15,808 nucleotides of DNA from contig CAJTOK010000059.1 of NCBI GenBank assembly GCA_910577825.1, forward strand, positions 1 to 15,808. The letters are read 5' to 3'. How positions within the stretch are numbered: the stretch's first letter is position 1; each line of letters begins with the position of its first letter. Under the pieces are notes generated by a model, which saw nothing but the letters and a program-made list of their open reading frames with translations, had not been told where the DNA came from and ran no database searches. This document shows, piece after piece, positions 5,913 to 13,622 of the stretch. The stretch is from an uncultured Lachnospiraceae bacterium. Lineage in GTDB: Bacteria; Bacillota; Clostridia; Lachnospirales; Lachnospiraceae. A program made the translations under genes and the position numbers.

Positions 5913-7342
5913 TACAGGTAAAAGGGAGGCATTAAGTGTAATGCTTTCTCCAACATTAATCTGGTTCTCTGCCTTAGAAGAAGATTCAAGGCTTACTGGT
6001 TTTGTATTTTCTGTAACTTCTGCTTTATCTGTCCATATACTATTCATCGGATAAATTGTAATATCTGCTTTTGCATTACCACCTTCTGTAAAGACGCTTG
6101 CACCAAGGCTTGAAATTGATGGGAAAATCTGGTTTGCGCCAGCAGCAGTATAATCTTTAGTAAACACTTCTACAAGTGACCTGTCTACATATATATGCAA
6201 ATCAACTGAGCCATTTTCGTTTTTAGTAACCTTCTGGCTGTCTATGCCTTCAAAAGCACCATTAATAATAATTCCTGATTTGCTACGGTCAATAGATAAT
6301 GTTTCCGTTTCTAAATCATATATAATTACTGTTTCTTCATTAGCTCCAGTACGTACTTTAAAGTCAAGTTTCTTTGTTCCAGCCTCTGGCATGAAATGGG
6401 AAACTATTTCATAACAATCCCCTTTAAAGTTTTTCAGTAAAGTATTATCTGGGCTGACTGTAACATCCTTTAGTTCTGTAGCATTTGCAGTATCACGCAG
6501 TTTATCGTATTCCTGTATTGGAGTCTGTGTTAATACATATTTGCCATTTTCCTTTTTAACACCAAGCTTTAAAACAAGGTTATAAGTAGCATTAAATTTC
6601 TGTCCTGCTTCCTTTGCAACTATCCTGCAGTAATCCCATGTATTTGCCCAGTTTATTTCAAGTATATCAGGAAGTTCTGGACTTGCCTTAGTTCCAAAGT
6701 CCTGTATATACCATGTCATAGCAGCGTAAGAATCCTTGCCAAAGTTCATTATACCATCATGTTCTGTCCCTGCTAATCCAGCATAAGCATCATCTGGAAC
6801 AAAACTCCATTTTCCGTTTACTTCTTTGAAATCACCTATTTTATAATGTCTTCCGCCTCTTGAAAGTACCCATTTTATAATTCCGTCATCTGCCTTTACT
6901 GGGTATAAATCAGGACATTCTGTATGTAAATCAGGATAAGTGGATTCACATTGCCATTCTTTTAAATTCTCAGAAGAATAGATACGGAGCGGGCCGCCAG
7001 CAATTACCATAAACCATTTATTTTCCCAGCGGAATACTTTAGGGTCTCTGAAATCAGGGGAATTAAGAGGGTCATTTTTCCAGTCAATAGCAATATTCTT
7101 TTCTTTAGTCCATGTCATTCCTTCATCTGTGCTGGTAGCAAGTTTAATACGCTGCCCATTTCCATTATCTGTAATAAAAGCAACCCATCTTTTTTCAGCA
7201 TCTATATTATCAGTAAACAGCCCGGATGTATTTTCCTTGTCTATTACAGTACAGCTGTTAAACATAGTTCCATTAGCATCTGGATATAGTGCCACTGGCT
7301 CTTCTTTCCAGTGTATTAAATCTGTGCTTGTTGAATGTGCCT
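5910..7342 (-). pseudogene. Middle fragment of the GH32 gene (rest of catalytic domain, GH32 C-terminal sandwich)
   Basis: In reconstructed numbering this is residues 597-1073, ending at the TGA. It continues the propeller directly after WGPMH with AHSTSTDLIHW, the counterpart of the usual GH32 WGHAxSxDLVHW. It carries the RDP motif (DFRDPKVF) and the general acid/base motif (TECPDLYPV). The C-terminal sandwich ends near the HIYVDRSLVEVFTKD motif typical of GH32. The fragment has no start signal: its first Met (7349) lies in the target duplication and has no ribosome binding site. It is probably untranslated. Confidence 0.88.
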
Positions 7343-7343
7343 G

Positions 7344-7354
7344 GTGCATAGGCC
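7344..7354. repeat. Left copy of the IS target-site duplication
   Basis: GTGCATAGGCC adjoins the left IS end and recurs at 9152-9162. On the minus strand it encodes part of the GH32 segment WGPMH. Confidence 0.85.
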
Positions 7355-7378
7355 CATAAGCGCGAACTTAAGAAAAAA
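7355..7378. repeat. Left terminal inverted repeat of the IS
   Basis: It begins CATAAGCGCGAACTTAAG and ends in six A residues. It matches the reverse complement of 9128-9151 at all 24 positions. C7354 would extend the match to 25 bp with G9152. Confidence 0.9.
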
Positions 7379-7426
7379 TGCTTAAAATACAGGCTTTGAA
7401 GAAAACTTATAAAAAGAAAAAAAATC

Positions 7427-7454
7427 ATGACAAATCCCCTTTTTGTTGTAAAAT
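7427..7454 (+). promoter_or_regulatory. Candidate transposase promoter
   Basis: ATGACA (7427-7432) and TAAAAT (7449-7454) are separated by 16 bases and lie 38 bases before the transposase start. The match is fair but the IS is very AT-rich, so chance resemblance is possible. Confidence 0.4.
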
Positions 7455-7492
7455 AGATTTAGAAAAAAATTTTCAAGAAAAGAGGGATTGTC

Positions 7493-8830
7493 ATGAATTC
7501 ACAAAATAATTCTACCAAATTAAATGAAGATTTGCAAGAAGTTATGGAAAAATGGAATGAAAAAATTCTTCCTTTTTTACCAGAAGGTCTTGATGAACTT
7601 GCTTTACAAACTGGTGCTATACAAAGAAAACGAGGAATTCATTCTGCACTAGACTTGTTAAAAATACTATTTTTATATGCATGTTCAAATATTTCTTTCC
7701 GCATTTTAGCTGCTGTTTCCTGTGCACTTGGAATATCATATATTTCCGATACTGCTTGGAGAAAACATTTTTCAAAATCAGCAGATTTTTTACATGAAAT
7801 TTTGCATTCTATGTTATCATCATTTCTACCACAAGCCGAAACATCTGATTATGGAAAAATAATAAATGTACTTTTAGTGGATGCTTCTACAATCTGCCAA
7901 GATGTAAAAGGGCAAAAACAACAACGTATACATACATGTTATTCTTTGAATAAAAATCGTATATGTGAAGTAAAAGTTACAGACAAACATGTAGCAGAAT
8001 CACTTAAACATTTTTCTATAAAAAAAGATGATCTTGTAATGGCAGATGCAGGATATGGTACAGCACAAAATTATATTTATGCACAGGAGAAAAAGGCAGA
8101 TGTAATTTTGCGTATTACACCAAAGAATTTCTGTTTATACAATGCGGATGGGAATAAAATTTTCTTAATAGAATTATTGAGAAATGCAAAAAAAAATACA
8201 GTAATTGATATATTTGGTTTTTGTAAATATAAAACAAAGACAGGCTATGTCCGTGTCATTGCTGAAAAATTGCCAGAAGAAAAAGCAGAACAATCAAGAA
8301 GGCGAAAGAAAAAAACAGCTTCAAGAAAACAACATAAAATAACACAAGAAACATTATTTTGTGCGGGCTGGATTGTCGTAATTACATCTTTAGGAATAGA
8401 ATACTGTGCAGAAGAAATTTTATATTTATACAGAAGCCGTTGGCAAGTAGAGCTTTTGTTTAAACGTTTTAAACAGAATTTTTCTATTACTACTTTAAAG
8501 GCAGGAAGTACAAGCTATGCAGAAACAGAAGTTCTTCTTTGGCTTATAACATGGATAATATCGGAACGACAATCATTTCTTGCGGAGTGTTTTCTTGCTG
8601 AAAAAAATAAAACTATAACTTATTCTGTTTATGAAAAATGTAAAATTACATTTTCACAAATAAAGGATATTTTGCGTTTATCATGGAGTCAATTTATTGA
8701 CATTACCGACGAAAAATATTTACGTTATTTGTCAAAAAGGAAACGCTACCGAAAAAATCAAAATGATGAATTTCATGAAGAAATTTTATCAGGATTAATT
8801 GTTATAGAATATGAACTCATTTTAACGTGA
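7493..8830 (+). CDS. IS4-family DDE transposase
   Basis: The 445-residue protein is of the usual length for IS4-type transposases, which cut and paste the element between its terminal repeats. The three catalytic acids are visible: Asp in VLLVDASTIC (about residue 126), Asp in DLVMADAGYGT (about 185), and Glu in the segment YRSRWQVELLFKRFK (about 319). That segment matches the family signature Y-2-R-3-E-6-K exactly. The N-terminus is probably the DNA-binding region. The ribosome binding site AGAGGG (7481-7486) is six bases before ATG 7493. The gene has no internal stop or frameshift, so the enzyme may be active. Its stop is followed by about 300 noncoding bases before the right terminal repeat. 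Confidence 0.93.
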   Translation: MNSQNNSTKLNEDLQEVMEKWNEKILPFLPEGLDELALQTGAIQRKRGIHSALDLLKILFLYACSNISFRILAAVSCALGISYISDTAWRKHFSKSADFLHEILHSMLSSFLPQAETSDYGKIINVLLVDASTICQDVKGQKQQRIHTCYSLNKNRICEVKVTDKHVAESLKHFSIKKDDLVMADAGYGTAQNYIYAQEKKADVILRITPKNFCLYNADGNKIFLIELLRNAKKNTVIDIFGFCKYKTKTGYVRVIAEKLPEEKAEQSRRRKKKTASRKQHKITQETLFCAGWIVVITSLGIEYCAEEILYLYRSRWQVELLFKRFKQNFSITTLKAGSTSYAETEVLLWLITWIISERQSFLAECFLAEKNKTITYSVYEKCKITFSQIKDILRLSWSQFIDITDEKYLRYLSKRKRYRKNQNDEFHEEILSGLIVIEYELILT

Positions 8831-8908
8831 AATACAAAATAGAATATATTTATATTTTATAAATCTGTAAATAACTAAACTTACAATATTATTGAATAAC
8901 ATTAATTT

Positions 8909-8941
8909 TAATCTGTAAAAAAAGATGTTTTTTACAGATTA
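8909..8941 (+). terminator. Long perfect hairpin downstream of the transposase, probable terminator
   Basis: TAATCTGTAAAAAA (8909-8922) and TTTTTTACAGATTA (8928-8941) form a perfect 14-bp stem with a five-base loop. The hairpin has its T-run inside the 3' arm, and no long T-run follows immediately. It may end transposase transcription. The rest of 8831-9127 is AT-rich and shows no gene. Confidence 0.5.
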
Positions 8942-9085
8942 GTCGCTATGACCTTTTTTGTCTAATCAATATATTTAAAAACAGAAATATAGATATTTTA
9001 AATACATAATTTTTTATTAGATTTCTGCTCACTTTTAGCTGAATTGTTTTATAAATTTCTGATAATTTTTTCTGCAAAAATTTTT

Positions 9086-10939
9086 TTATTCTATTTTTAA
9101 TACCTTTGAGAACCTATAATTGAGGTGTTTTTTCTTAAGTTCGCGCTTATGGTGCATAGGCCCCCATGCTATATCATCATAGAACTGGTAGAAGAAATGC
9201 CATTTACTATTACAATATACCAGGCTGTTAGGGTCATTGCCCCATCCATCTTTTACTGAATAATGGTACTGGCTGCGGTGTGGTTCATTATAATATATAA
9301 TGTCTGGCTGCCTGCGGTGCACATTTATTCTGTAGCTTACCTTGGCTGTTTCATCAATACCATTAACATTTTCCTGTACACTGCTTTCAATAGTAATATA
9401 ATTAGCACCTTCATTTAATGGGATATTTTTTCCATCATTATATTCTGTGCCATCTGCATTTTTTATAGTTATATTTGCATTGCTGTCTTTAGGAGCTGCA
9501 GTTATATTTACAGTTTCTGCACTATTTTTAACAAACTGTATCCATGTAGGCTCTGTCTGGAAAAACTGTGATTTAGTTTCTATATCACCAGCATTAGAAG
9601 AACTTACTGTAACATCATTAAGAAGCGGGGTAAATGAATCATTAATTTCTTTATAATAGGTATTCTGGAAAAACATTTTACCATTCCAGTTTAATAATCC
9701 GAGGAATCCTTTATAAAAACAGCTTCCCTGTCCCCTGTCCTGGTCAAATTCTTGTAAAGTATGGTCACCAGTGCTTGCAATTAATTCATCATTTACATAG
9801 TAAGAAATCCATGAATCAATAGCCACTACTTTCAAAGTATATTTATTGTCATTTCCAGGCTTTGCAGATATCTCTTTATCACAGCTTACTGTAGGAATTA
9901 ACTGGTATTCCTCATCTGTCTGCCATTTCCAGAACTTACATTTCTTAGTGCTGGCGTCAAGATTAACAGCATACCATTCTTTGCCATCACCAGACTTATT
10001 ATTGCCTCTGAAAAGAAGGGCTGCTGCACCTGTATTTTCCTTAAAAATTACATCTGTGGAATATACAAAGTCTGTCCCTTCAGTCTGGGAAAAAAGAAAA
10101 CTGTCACCTTTGCCAGCTGCATCACTGTATAAACCTTCATCTGTTACTTTCCATGTGGCATTATCCATAGCAGTAATGCTTTCAAGATTTGTTTTATAAT
10201 TTGTACCTGGGTCGATAGTATTATTGGAAGCGTCTTTCTGGCGGTTTTCAAATGAAATATTAGAAAATGTTGCTTTAGTATTAAATGTCAAAATACCAAC
10301 ATAACCGCCCTGCCAGCCATTAATCTGCCCTGTAAGGGAATTTACTGTTCCATCCTTACCGCCAAAACTATATGTATAAGTTCCATCTGCTTTTACATCT
10401 ATCTTTAAATGCAAAGTTCCAGAAGTATAGCCAGCATCTGTTAAACTCATGCTTTTTGTTTCAAGCCCTGATGCACCGTTTGCCTGGAATATACGGAAAC
10501 GTTCCTTGTCATCCCCTTCCCCTTTATCAGTATTTATATTAGCCCCGTACCATTTACCGCCAGGATTGTTTTTATCACCAATACCAAATACCAGTGCTGC
10601 GGATATACCATTATCTAAATTAACATCCGCTTCTAATACAAAATCATTTGTTGTATTTTCAAGTCCATTATAAATAGCAAAATGGTCACCGCCAGTATTT
10701 TCAAGAGTAACTGTCTTATTTGCTTCGTCTTTAGTGGTTTTGTCATCCCCGGCACTGGATTTAAAATCCACCAGTCCGCCAGCAGCCGCCCTCTGGTTGT
10801 TTTCTTCAGGACTGGCAGCGGTAGTTTCTGTTTCCTCTGCTGCAAAAGCGGTTACAGGCATCCAGTTAGAACTGGTAATTGCAACCGTTGCCGCCAGAAT
10901 TGCTGACATGCTTTTCATCAATAACTTTTTGTTTGCCAT
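9086..10939 (-). CDS. N-terminal fragment of the GH32 gene (signal peptide, two CBM66-like domains, start of the catalytic domain)
   Basis: This frame keeps the gene's own start: AAGGAGG on the minus strand lies just before ATG 10939. It runs 596 native residues to WGPMH, then 21 residues encoded by the IS end before a stop. The product would be exported through the N-terminal signal peptide (basic MANKKLLMKS, hydrophobic core, AFA-A site). It would carry two domains with CBM66-like patterns: EADVNLDNGISAALVFGI in the first, and FVYSTDVIFKENTGAAALLF plus GFLGLLNWNGKMFFQN in the second. The cadherin-like domain would also be present. Catalysis is impossible because only the first of the three GH32 acidic residues is present. 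If stable, it would be at most a carbohydrate-binding protein. Confidence 0.85.
   Translation of the reverse strand: MANKKLLMKSMSAILAATVAITSSNWMPVTAFAAEETETTAASPEENNQRAAAGGLVDFKSSAGDDKTTKDEANKTVTLENTGGDHFAIYNGLENTTNDFVLEADVNLDNGISAALVFGIGDKNNPGGKWYGANINTDKGEGDDKERFRIFQANGASGLETKSMSLTDAGYTSGTLHLKIDVKADGTYTYSFGGKDGTVNSLTGQINGWQGGYVGILTFNTKATFSNISFENRQKDASNNTIDPGTNYKTNLESITAMDNATWKVTDEGLYSDAAGKGDSFLFSQTEGTDFVYSTDVIFKENTGAAALLFRGNNKSGDGKEWYAVNLDASTKKCKFWKWQTDEEYQLIPTVSCDKEISAKPGNDNKYTLKVVAIDSWISYYVNDELIASTGDHTLQEFDQDRGQGSCFYKGFLGLLNWNGKMFFQNTYYKEINDSFTPLLNDVTVSSSNAGDIETKSQFFQTEPTWIQFVKNSAETVNITAAPKDSNANITIKNADGTEYNDGKNIPLNEGANYITIESSVQENVNGIDETAKVSYRINVHRRQPDIIYYNEPHRSQYHYSVKDGWGNDPNSLVYCNSKWHFFYQFYDDIAWGPMHHKRELKKKHLNYRFSKVLKIE
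9128..9151. repeat. Right terminal inverted repeat of the IS
   Basis: Six T residues followed by CTTAAGTTCGCGCTTATG, the exact reverse complement of 7355-7378. Confidence 0.9.
9152..9162. repeat. Right copy of the IS target-site duplication
   Basis: This is the second copy of GTGCATAGGCC, adjoining the right IS end. Fusing host sequence through one copy restores the GH32 reading frame. Confidence 0.85.
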
Positions 10940-11031
10940 ACGTTCTCCTCCTTATAAAATAATATTTAATATTTTGCCTGCACCCAGCTTATGCCTGTGG
11001 CATATCTGGATACAGGCCGTTAATAAAAATA

Positions 11032-11059
11032 ATTATATAAAAAAATAAATTATGTTCAC
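11032..11059 (-). promoter_or_regulatory. Candidate promoter of the GH32 gene
   Basis: On the minus strand GTGAAC (11059-11054) and a perfect TATAAT (11037-11032) are 16 bases apart. This gives a leader of about 85 bases that contains the imperfectly placed dyad GCCTGT/ACAGGC (10993-11017). The -35 is weak, which would suit a gene needing an activator. The surroundings are AT-rich, so the call is tentative. Confidence 0.35.
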
Positions 11060-11193
11060 CTGACAAATGTAATTCTTACTGGATGGCATTTATCACTATT
11101 TTGGAAAATATACAAAGAGTAAACCAGCCTGCTAATAATATTTATTGGCAGCAAAAAATGGGAAAACTTAAATTATTTATAAAATATGGACAT

Positions 11194-11209
11194 CAGGAAA
11201 TTTTTCCTG
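11194..11209. promoter_or_regulatory. Candidate operator: 16-bp palindrome upstream of the sensor operon
   Basis: CAGGAAA (11194-11200), two T residues and TTTCCTG (11203-11209) form a perfect 7-2-7 dyad. It touches the -35 region of the promoter at 11208-11236. It lies in the 352-base divergent interval between the GH32 gene and the sensor operon, where a local response regulator or sugar repressor would bind. I see no second full copy nearby. Confidence 0.5.
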
Positions 11210-11236
11210 TAAATTTACAATAGTATGTGGTATAAT
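11208..11236 (+). promoter_or_regulatory. Promoter of the sensor operon (extended -10 type)
   Basis: A perfect TATAAT (11231-11236) is preceded by TGG, giving the TGn extension of extended -10 promoters. The -35 region at 11208-11213 (TGTAAA) is poor, 17 bases upstream. An extended -10 compensates for a weak -35. The start codon is 55 bases downstream. Confidence 0.6.
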
Positions 11237-11291
11237 GCTCTATGTTTCAAAAATATAACTTATAATAATTTTGTATAACAGGAGTGGATAT

Positions 11292-12266
11292 ATGGAGTTT
11301 AAAGATAAAAAAATTTTCTGGTCTTTGCTTGTTATAGTTAATGTATTTATAATAGGGGCATTATTATGGGTAATATATGGCAATTCAGATTATTCTTTAA
11401 ACCAGGGGAAAAAAACACATCTGATTGGTGAAAGTTATATGACCATGAATAATGAATTTTATAAAATTATAAGTGAAGAAATCAGTGCAAGGGCTGAGGC
11501 AGAGGGTGACAGGCTTGTTTTAAGAAACCCTGCCCTGGATGCCGGCAGGCAGATTAAACAGATAAAGGAAATGATTGGCATGGGCATTGATGTGCTTGTA
11601 GTAGCGCCTGTGGACTGGGAAAGCCTTGAATCAGTGCTTGCAGAAGCAAGGGCTAAAGGCATATTTATTATTGTAGTGGATACAAATGTAAACAGGGAAG
11701 ATTTAGCTGACTGTATAATACTTTCTGATAATTATAATGCCGGTGTGCTTGCCGGACAGTATTTTTTAAAACAATGTGACAAAGCAAAGATTGTTGTAAT
11801 GACGCATGAAAGTACAAAATCAGGGCAGGACAGGGTAAATGGCTTCCTGGATACTATAAAGGGGCATAAGGGAATGGAAATTGCAGAGAAAATAGAGTGT
11901 GAGGGACAGCTTGAAATTGCCATGCCAAAGCTGCAGGAAGCTATAAACAGGGGGATAAAGTTTGACAATGTATTCTGCCTTAATGATTTAGCAAGTGTAG
12001 GTGTGGTTGCAGCACTTGAAGAAAACGGTATGCTTGGCACAGCCAATGTATATGGCGTGGATGCTTCGCCGGATTCCAAAGCATTAATAAAAGAAAGCAT
12101 GATGATGGCTTCCGTTGCCCAGTTCCCATCTAAAATAGGAAGTGAAACGGCAGATGTTATATATAAACTGCTTAGTGGCGGGAAAACAGAGAAAAAAATA
12201 TTAGTTCCCGTGGAACTGGTAACAAGGGATAATGTAGAAGATTTTGGAATAGACAGATGGCAGTAA
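11292..12266 (+). CDS. Membrane-tethered type I sugar-binding protein (RbsB-like, Peripla_BP_4)
   Basis: A 324-residue protein with one N-terminal hydrophobic helix (about 9-29) and no lipobox cysteine, so it is probably anchored by that helix with the rest outside. The remainder follows the two-lobed type I binding fold of ribose/xylose-type proteins. Matching stretches are DAGRQIKQIKEMIGMGIDVLVVAP, the DTN hinge strand, VFCLNDLASVGVVAALEENG, and GVDASPDSKALIKESMMMASVAQFPSKIG. The ligand is probably a sugar, identity unknown. I start at ATG 11292 because AGGAGTGG lies directly upstream; the in-frame ATG at 11271 precedes this site. It is first in a four-gene operon, 14 bases before the kinase. 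Type I binding proteins next to kinases can be their sensing subunits, as with XylFII-LytS, and no permease is present. Confidence 0.88.
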   Translation: MEFKDKKIFWSLLVIVNVFIIGALLWVIYGNSDYSLNQGKKTHLIGESYMTMNNEFYKIISEEISARAEAEGDRLVLRNPALDAGRQIKQIKEMIGMGIDVLVVAPVDWESLESVLAEARAKGIFIIVVDTNVNREDLADCIILSDNYNAGVLAGQYFLKQCDKAKIVVMTHESTKSGQDRVNGFLDTIKGHKGMEIAEKIECEGQLEIAMPKLQEAINRGIKFDNVFCLNDLASVGVVAALEENGMLGTANVYGVDASPDSKALIKESMMMASVAQFPSKIGSETADVIYKLLSGGKTEKKILVPVELVTRDNVEDFGIDRWQ

Positions 12267-12280
12267 AAGGGAGAGCAGGG

Positions 12281-13597
12281 ATGGATAAGCAAAAGAACCC
12301 GGATTATATGCTGGTTATAATGAAGAACCTGAACTTTATAATTATTATATATATAGCTTTGATTATGGCAAACAGCCTGTCAGGGTATATACATGAAAAT
12401 TCAGTATATGAATTTTTGGCCCAGATAAGCTATATGCCACCTGCTGCCTGGAAGATACCTGTAATATCATGCTGCCTGTATATAAGCTGCCTGTTAGTGA
12501 TGCTTATAAAAGATGTAAAAGGGTATAAGCTGGCATTAAAAATATCTTTTGAAATAATAACAGGTTTCTTTATCTGTTGTATGCTTGGGTTCAGTTATAC
12601 AGGGATTTTACTTCTTATTATTGCGGATACTATGAGATTTGTCCCGAAGCTTGAACAGAAATTCCCATTTATTGTTATTATCTGCCTGTTTTACTTTATA
12701 GCAGATTATGACCTGATTTCTTCACGTTATAGTTTAATTTCATTAGAAACTTACCTGGGTTATTACCAGAGTGATGTACGTTCTGCATTATTAGGCATAA
12801 AAAATATTACCAGTTCCCTTAATACATTTATTTTTCTTATTTATATGATTATGGTTGTCCGTATACAGATGGATGAGAAGGAAAGGATTCTGGAACTTAA
12901 CAACCAGTTAAACAGTGCTAATAATGAACTGCACCAGGCAAATGTACGGCTTGAAGATTATGCAGCGGAATCTGTGAAGATGGCAGAAATGAAGGAGAGA
13001 AACCGCCTTGCAAGGGAAATCCATGATACACTGGGACATGCGCTTACTGGGATTATAACAGGGATAGAGGCATGTGCAACCTTAATGGATGTAGCACCGG
13101 AAGCAACAAAAGAGCAGTTAAAGACTATTGCAGAAGTTGCAAGGCAGGGGATTACTGATGTACGCCGCTCTGTTAATGCTTTAAGGCCGGATGCACTTGA
13201 AAAAACAGGGCTTGAAAGTGCGCTTATAACCCTGGTCAGTGAGATGCACAGTGCTACAAGTGCAAAGATTGAATATAATTTTGAAACAAGTTTAAATTGT
13301 TTTAGTGATGATGAGGAGGATATTATTTACCGTATTGTACAAGAGTGTATTACTAATTCCATAAGACATGGAAAAGCAGATAGAATCAATATCCATATTA
13401 GCAGGGAGTTTAACCTGTTAAAGATATTAATTAAGGATAACGGGACCGGGTGCGGTGAGATTAAGAAAGGGTTTGGGCTCCACCATATGGAAGAAAGGCT
13501 GGATATGTTGCATGGCAGCCTGGATTATAATGGCACAGACGGGTTTGTTGTAGAAGCAAAAATCCCAATCCGCTGGGGAACAGAACAAAGCAGCTGA
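12281..13597 (+). CDS. Sensor histidine kinase, NarL/HisKA_3 type, five membrane helices
   Basis: A 438-residue kinase. Hydrophobic helices lie at about 16-35, 58-76, 86-117 (possibly two), 128-142 and 180-195, with no large extracellular domain. A coiled coil (about 198-238) leads into the HisKA_3 domain ERNRLAREIHDTLGH, with phospho-acceptor His248. The ATPase domain shows its N-box (QECITNSIRHG, Asn359), IKDNGTGCG and GFGLHHMEERL. I start at ATG 12281, seven bases after GGGAG (12269-12273); the in-frame ATG at 12257 overlaps the previous gene and lacks such a site. With little outside mass of its own, the kinase probably takes its signal from membrane-tethered binding proteins encoded on either side. 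The response regulator gene begins 25 bases after its stop. Confidence 0.93.
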   Translation: MDKQKNPDYMLVIMKNLNFIIIIYIALIMANSLSGYIHENSVYEFLAQISYMPPAAWKIPVISCCLYISCLLVMLIKDVKGYKLALKISFEIITGFFICCMLGFSYTGILLLIIADTMRFVPKLEQKFPFIVIICLFYFIADYDLISSRYSLISLETYLGYYQSDVRSALLGIKNITSSLNTFIFLIYMIMVVRIQMDEKERILELNNQLNSANNELHQANVRLEDYAAESVKMAEMKERNRLAREIHDTLGHALTGIITGIEACATLMDVAPEATKEQLKTIAEVARQGITDVRRSVNALRPDALEKTGLESALITLVSEMHSATSAKIEYNFETSLNCFSDDEEDIIYRIVQECITNSIRHGKADRINIHISREFNLLKILIKDNGTGCGEIKKGFGLHHMEERLDMLHGSLDYNGTDGFVVEAKIPIRWGTEQSS

Positions 13598-13622
13598 AAG
13601 TTATGCACAGATGGAGGCAGAT

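Larger units (their letters stand above)
7355..9151 (+). mobile_element. IS4-family insertion sequence inside the GH32 gene
   Basis: The element is about 1.8 kb. Perfect 24-bp terminal inverted repeats begin CATAAGCGCGAAC at 7355-7378, with the complement ending CGCGCTTATG at 9128-9151. It carries one transposase gene (7493-8830). The same host sequence flanks both sides: GTGCATAGGCC at 7344-7354 and 9152-9162, an 11-bp target duplication. Because the repeat could extend outward by a base or be shortened, duplications of 9 to 13 bp are also possible; all lie in the range known for IS4 relatives. The element is oriented opposite to the gene it interrupts. Intact ends and an intact transposase suggest a recent insertion. 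Confidence 0.93.
4719..10939 (-). pseudogene. Giant secreted GH32 fructan hydrolase (inulinase/levanase type), broken by an IS and an in-frame TGA
   Basis: Removing the insertion at 7355-9151 and one target copy joins two open frames into 1471 codons with a single TGA, at codon 1074. Order of parts: signal peptide (1-34, AFA-A cleavage site); two beta-sandwich domains resembling fructan-binding CBM66 (about 55-232 and 250-432); a cadherin-like sandwich (about 440-542); GH32 five-bladed propeller and C-terminal sandwich (about 548-1030); a Big_2-like Ig domain (about 1040-1130); a third CBM66-like domain (1136-1295); a Pro/Asn/Thr linker; and BspA-type leucine-rich repeats (1330-1470). GH32 catalytic motifs survive in the pieces: WGNDPNS (nucleophile Asp569), FRDPK (Asp696) and ECPDL (Glu738). 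The IS lies just after Asp569, so no piece holds all three. GH32 enzymes release fructose from inulin, levan or sucrose; which one cannot be told. Confidence 0.9.
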
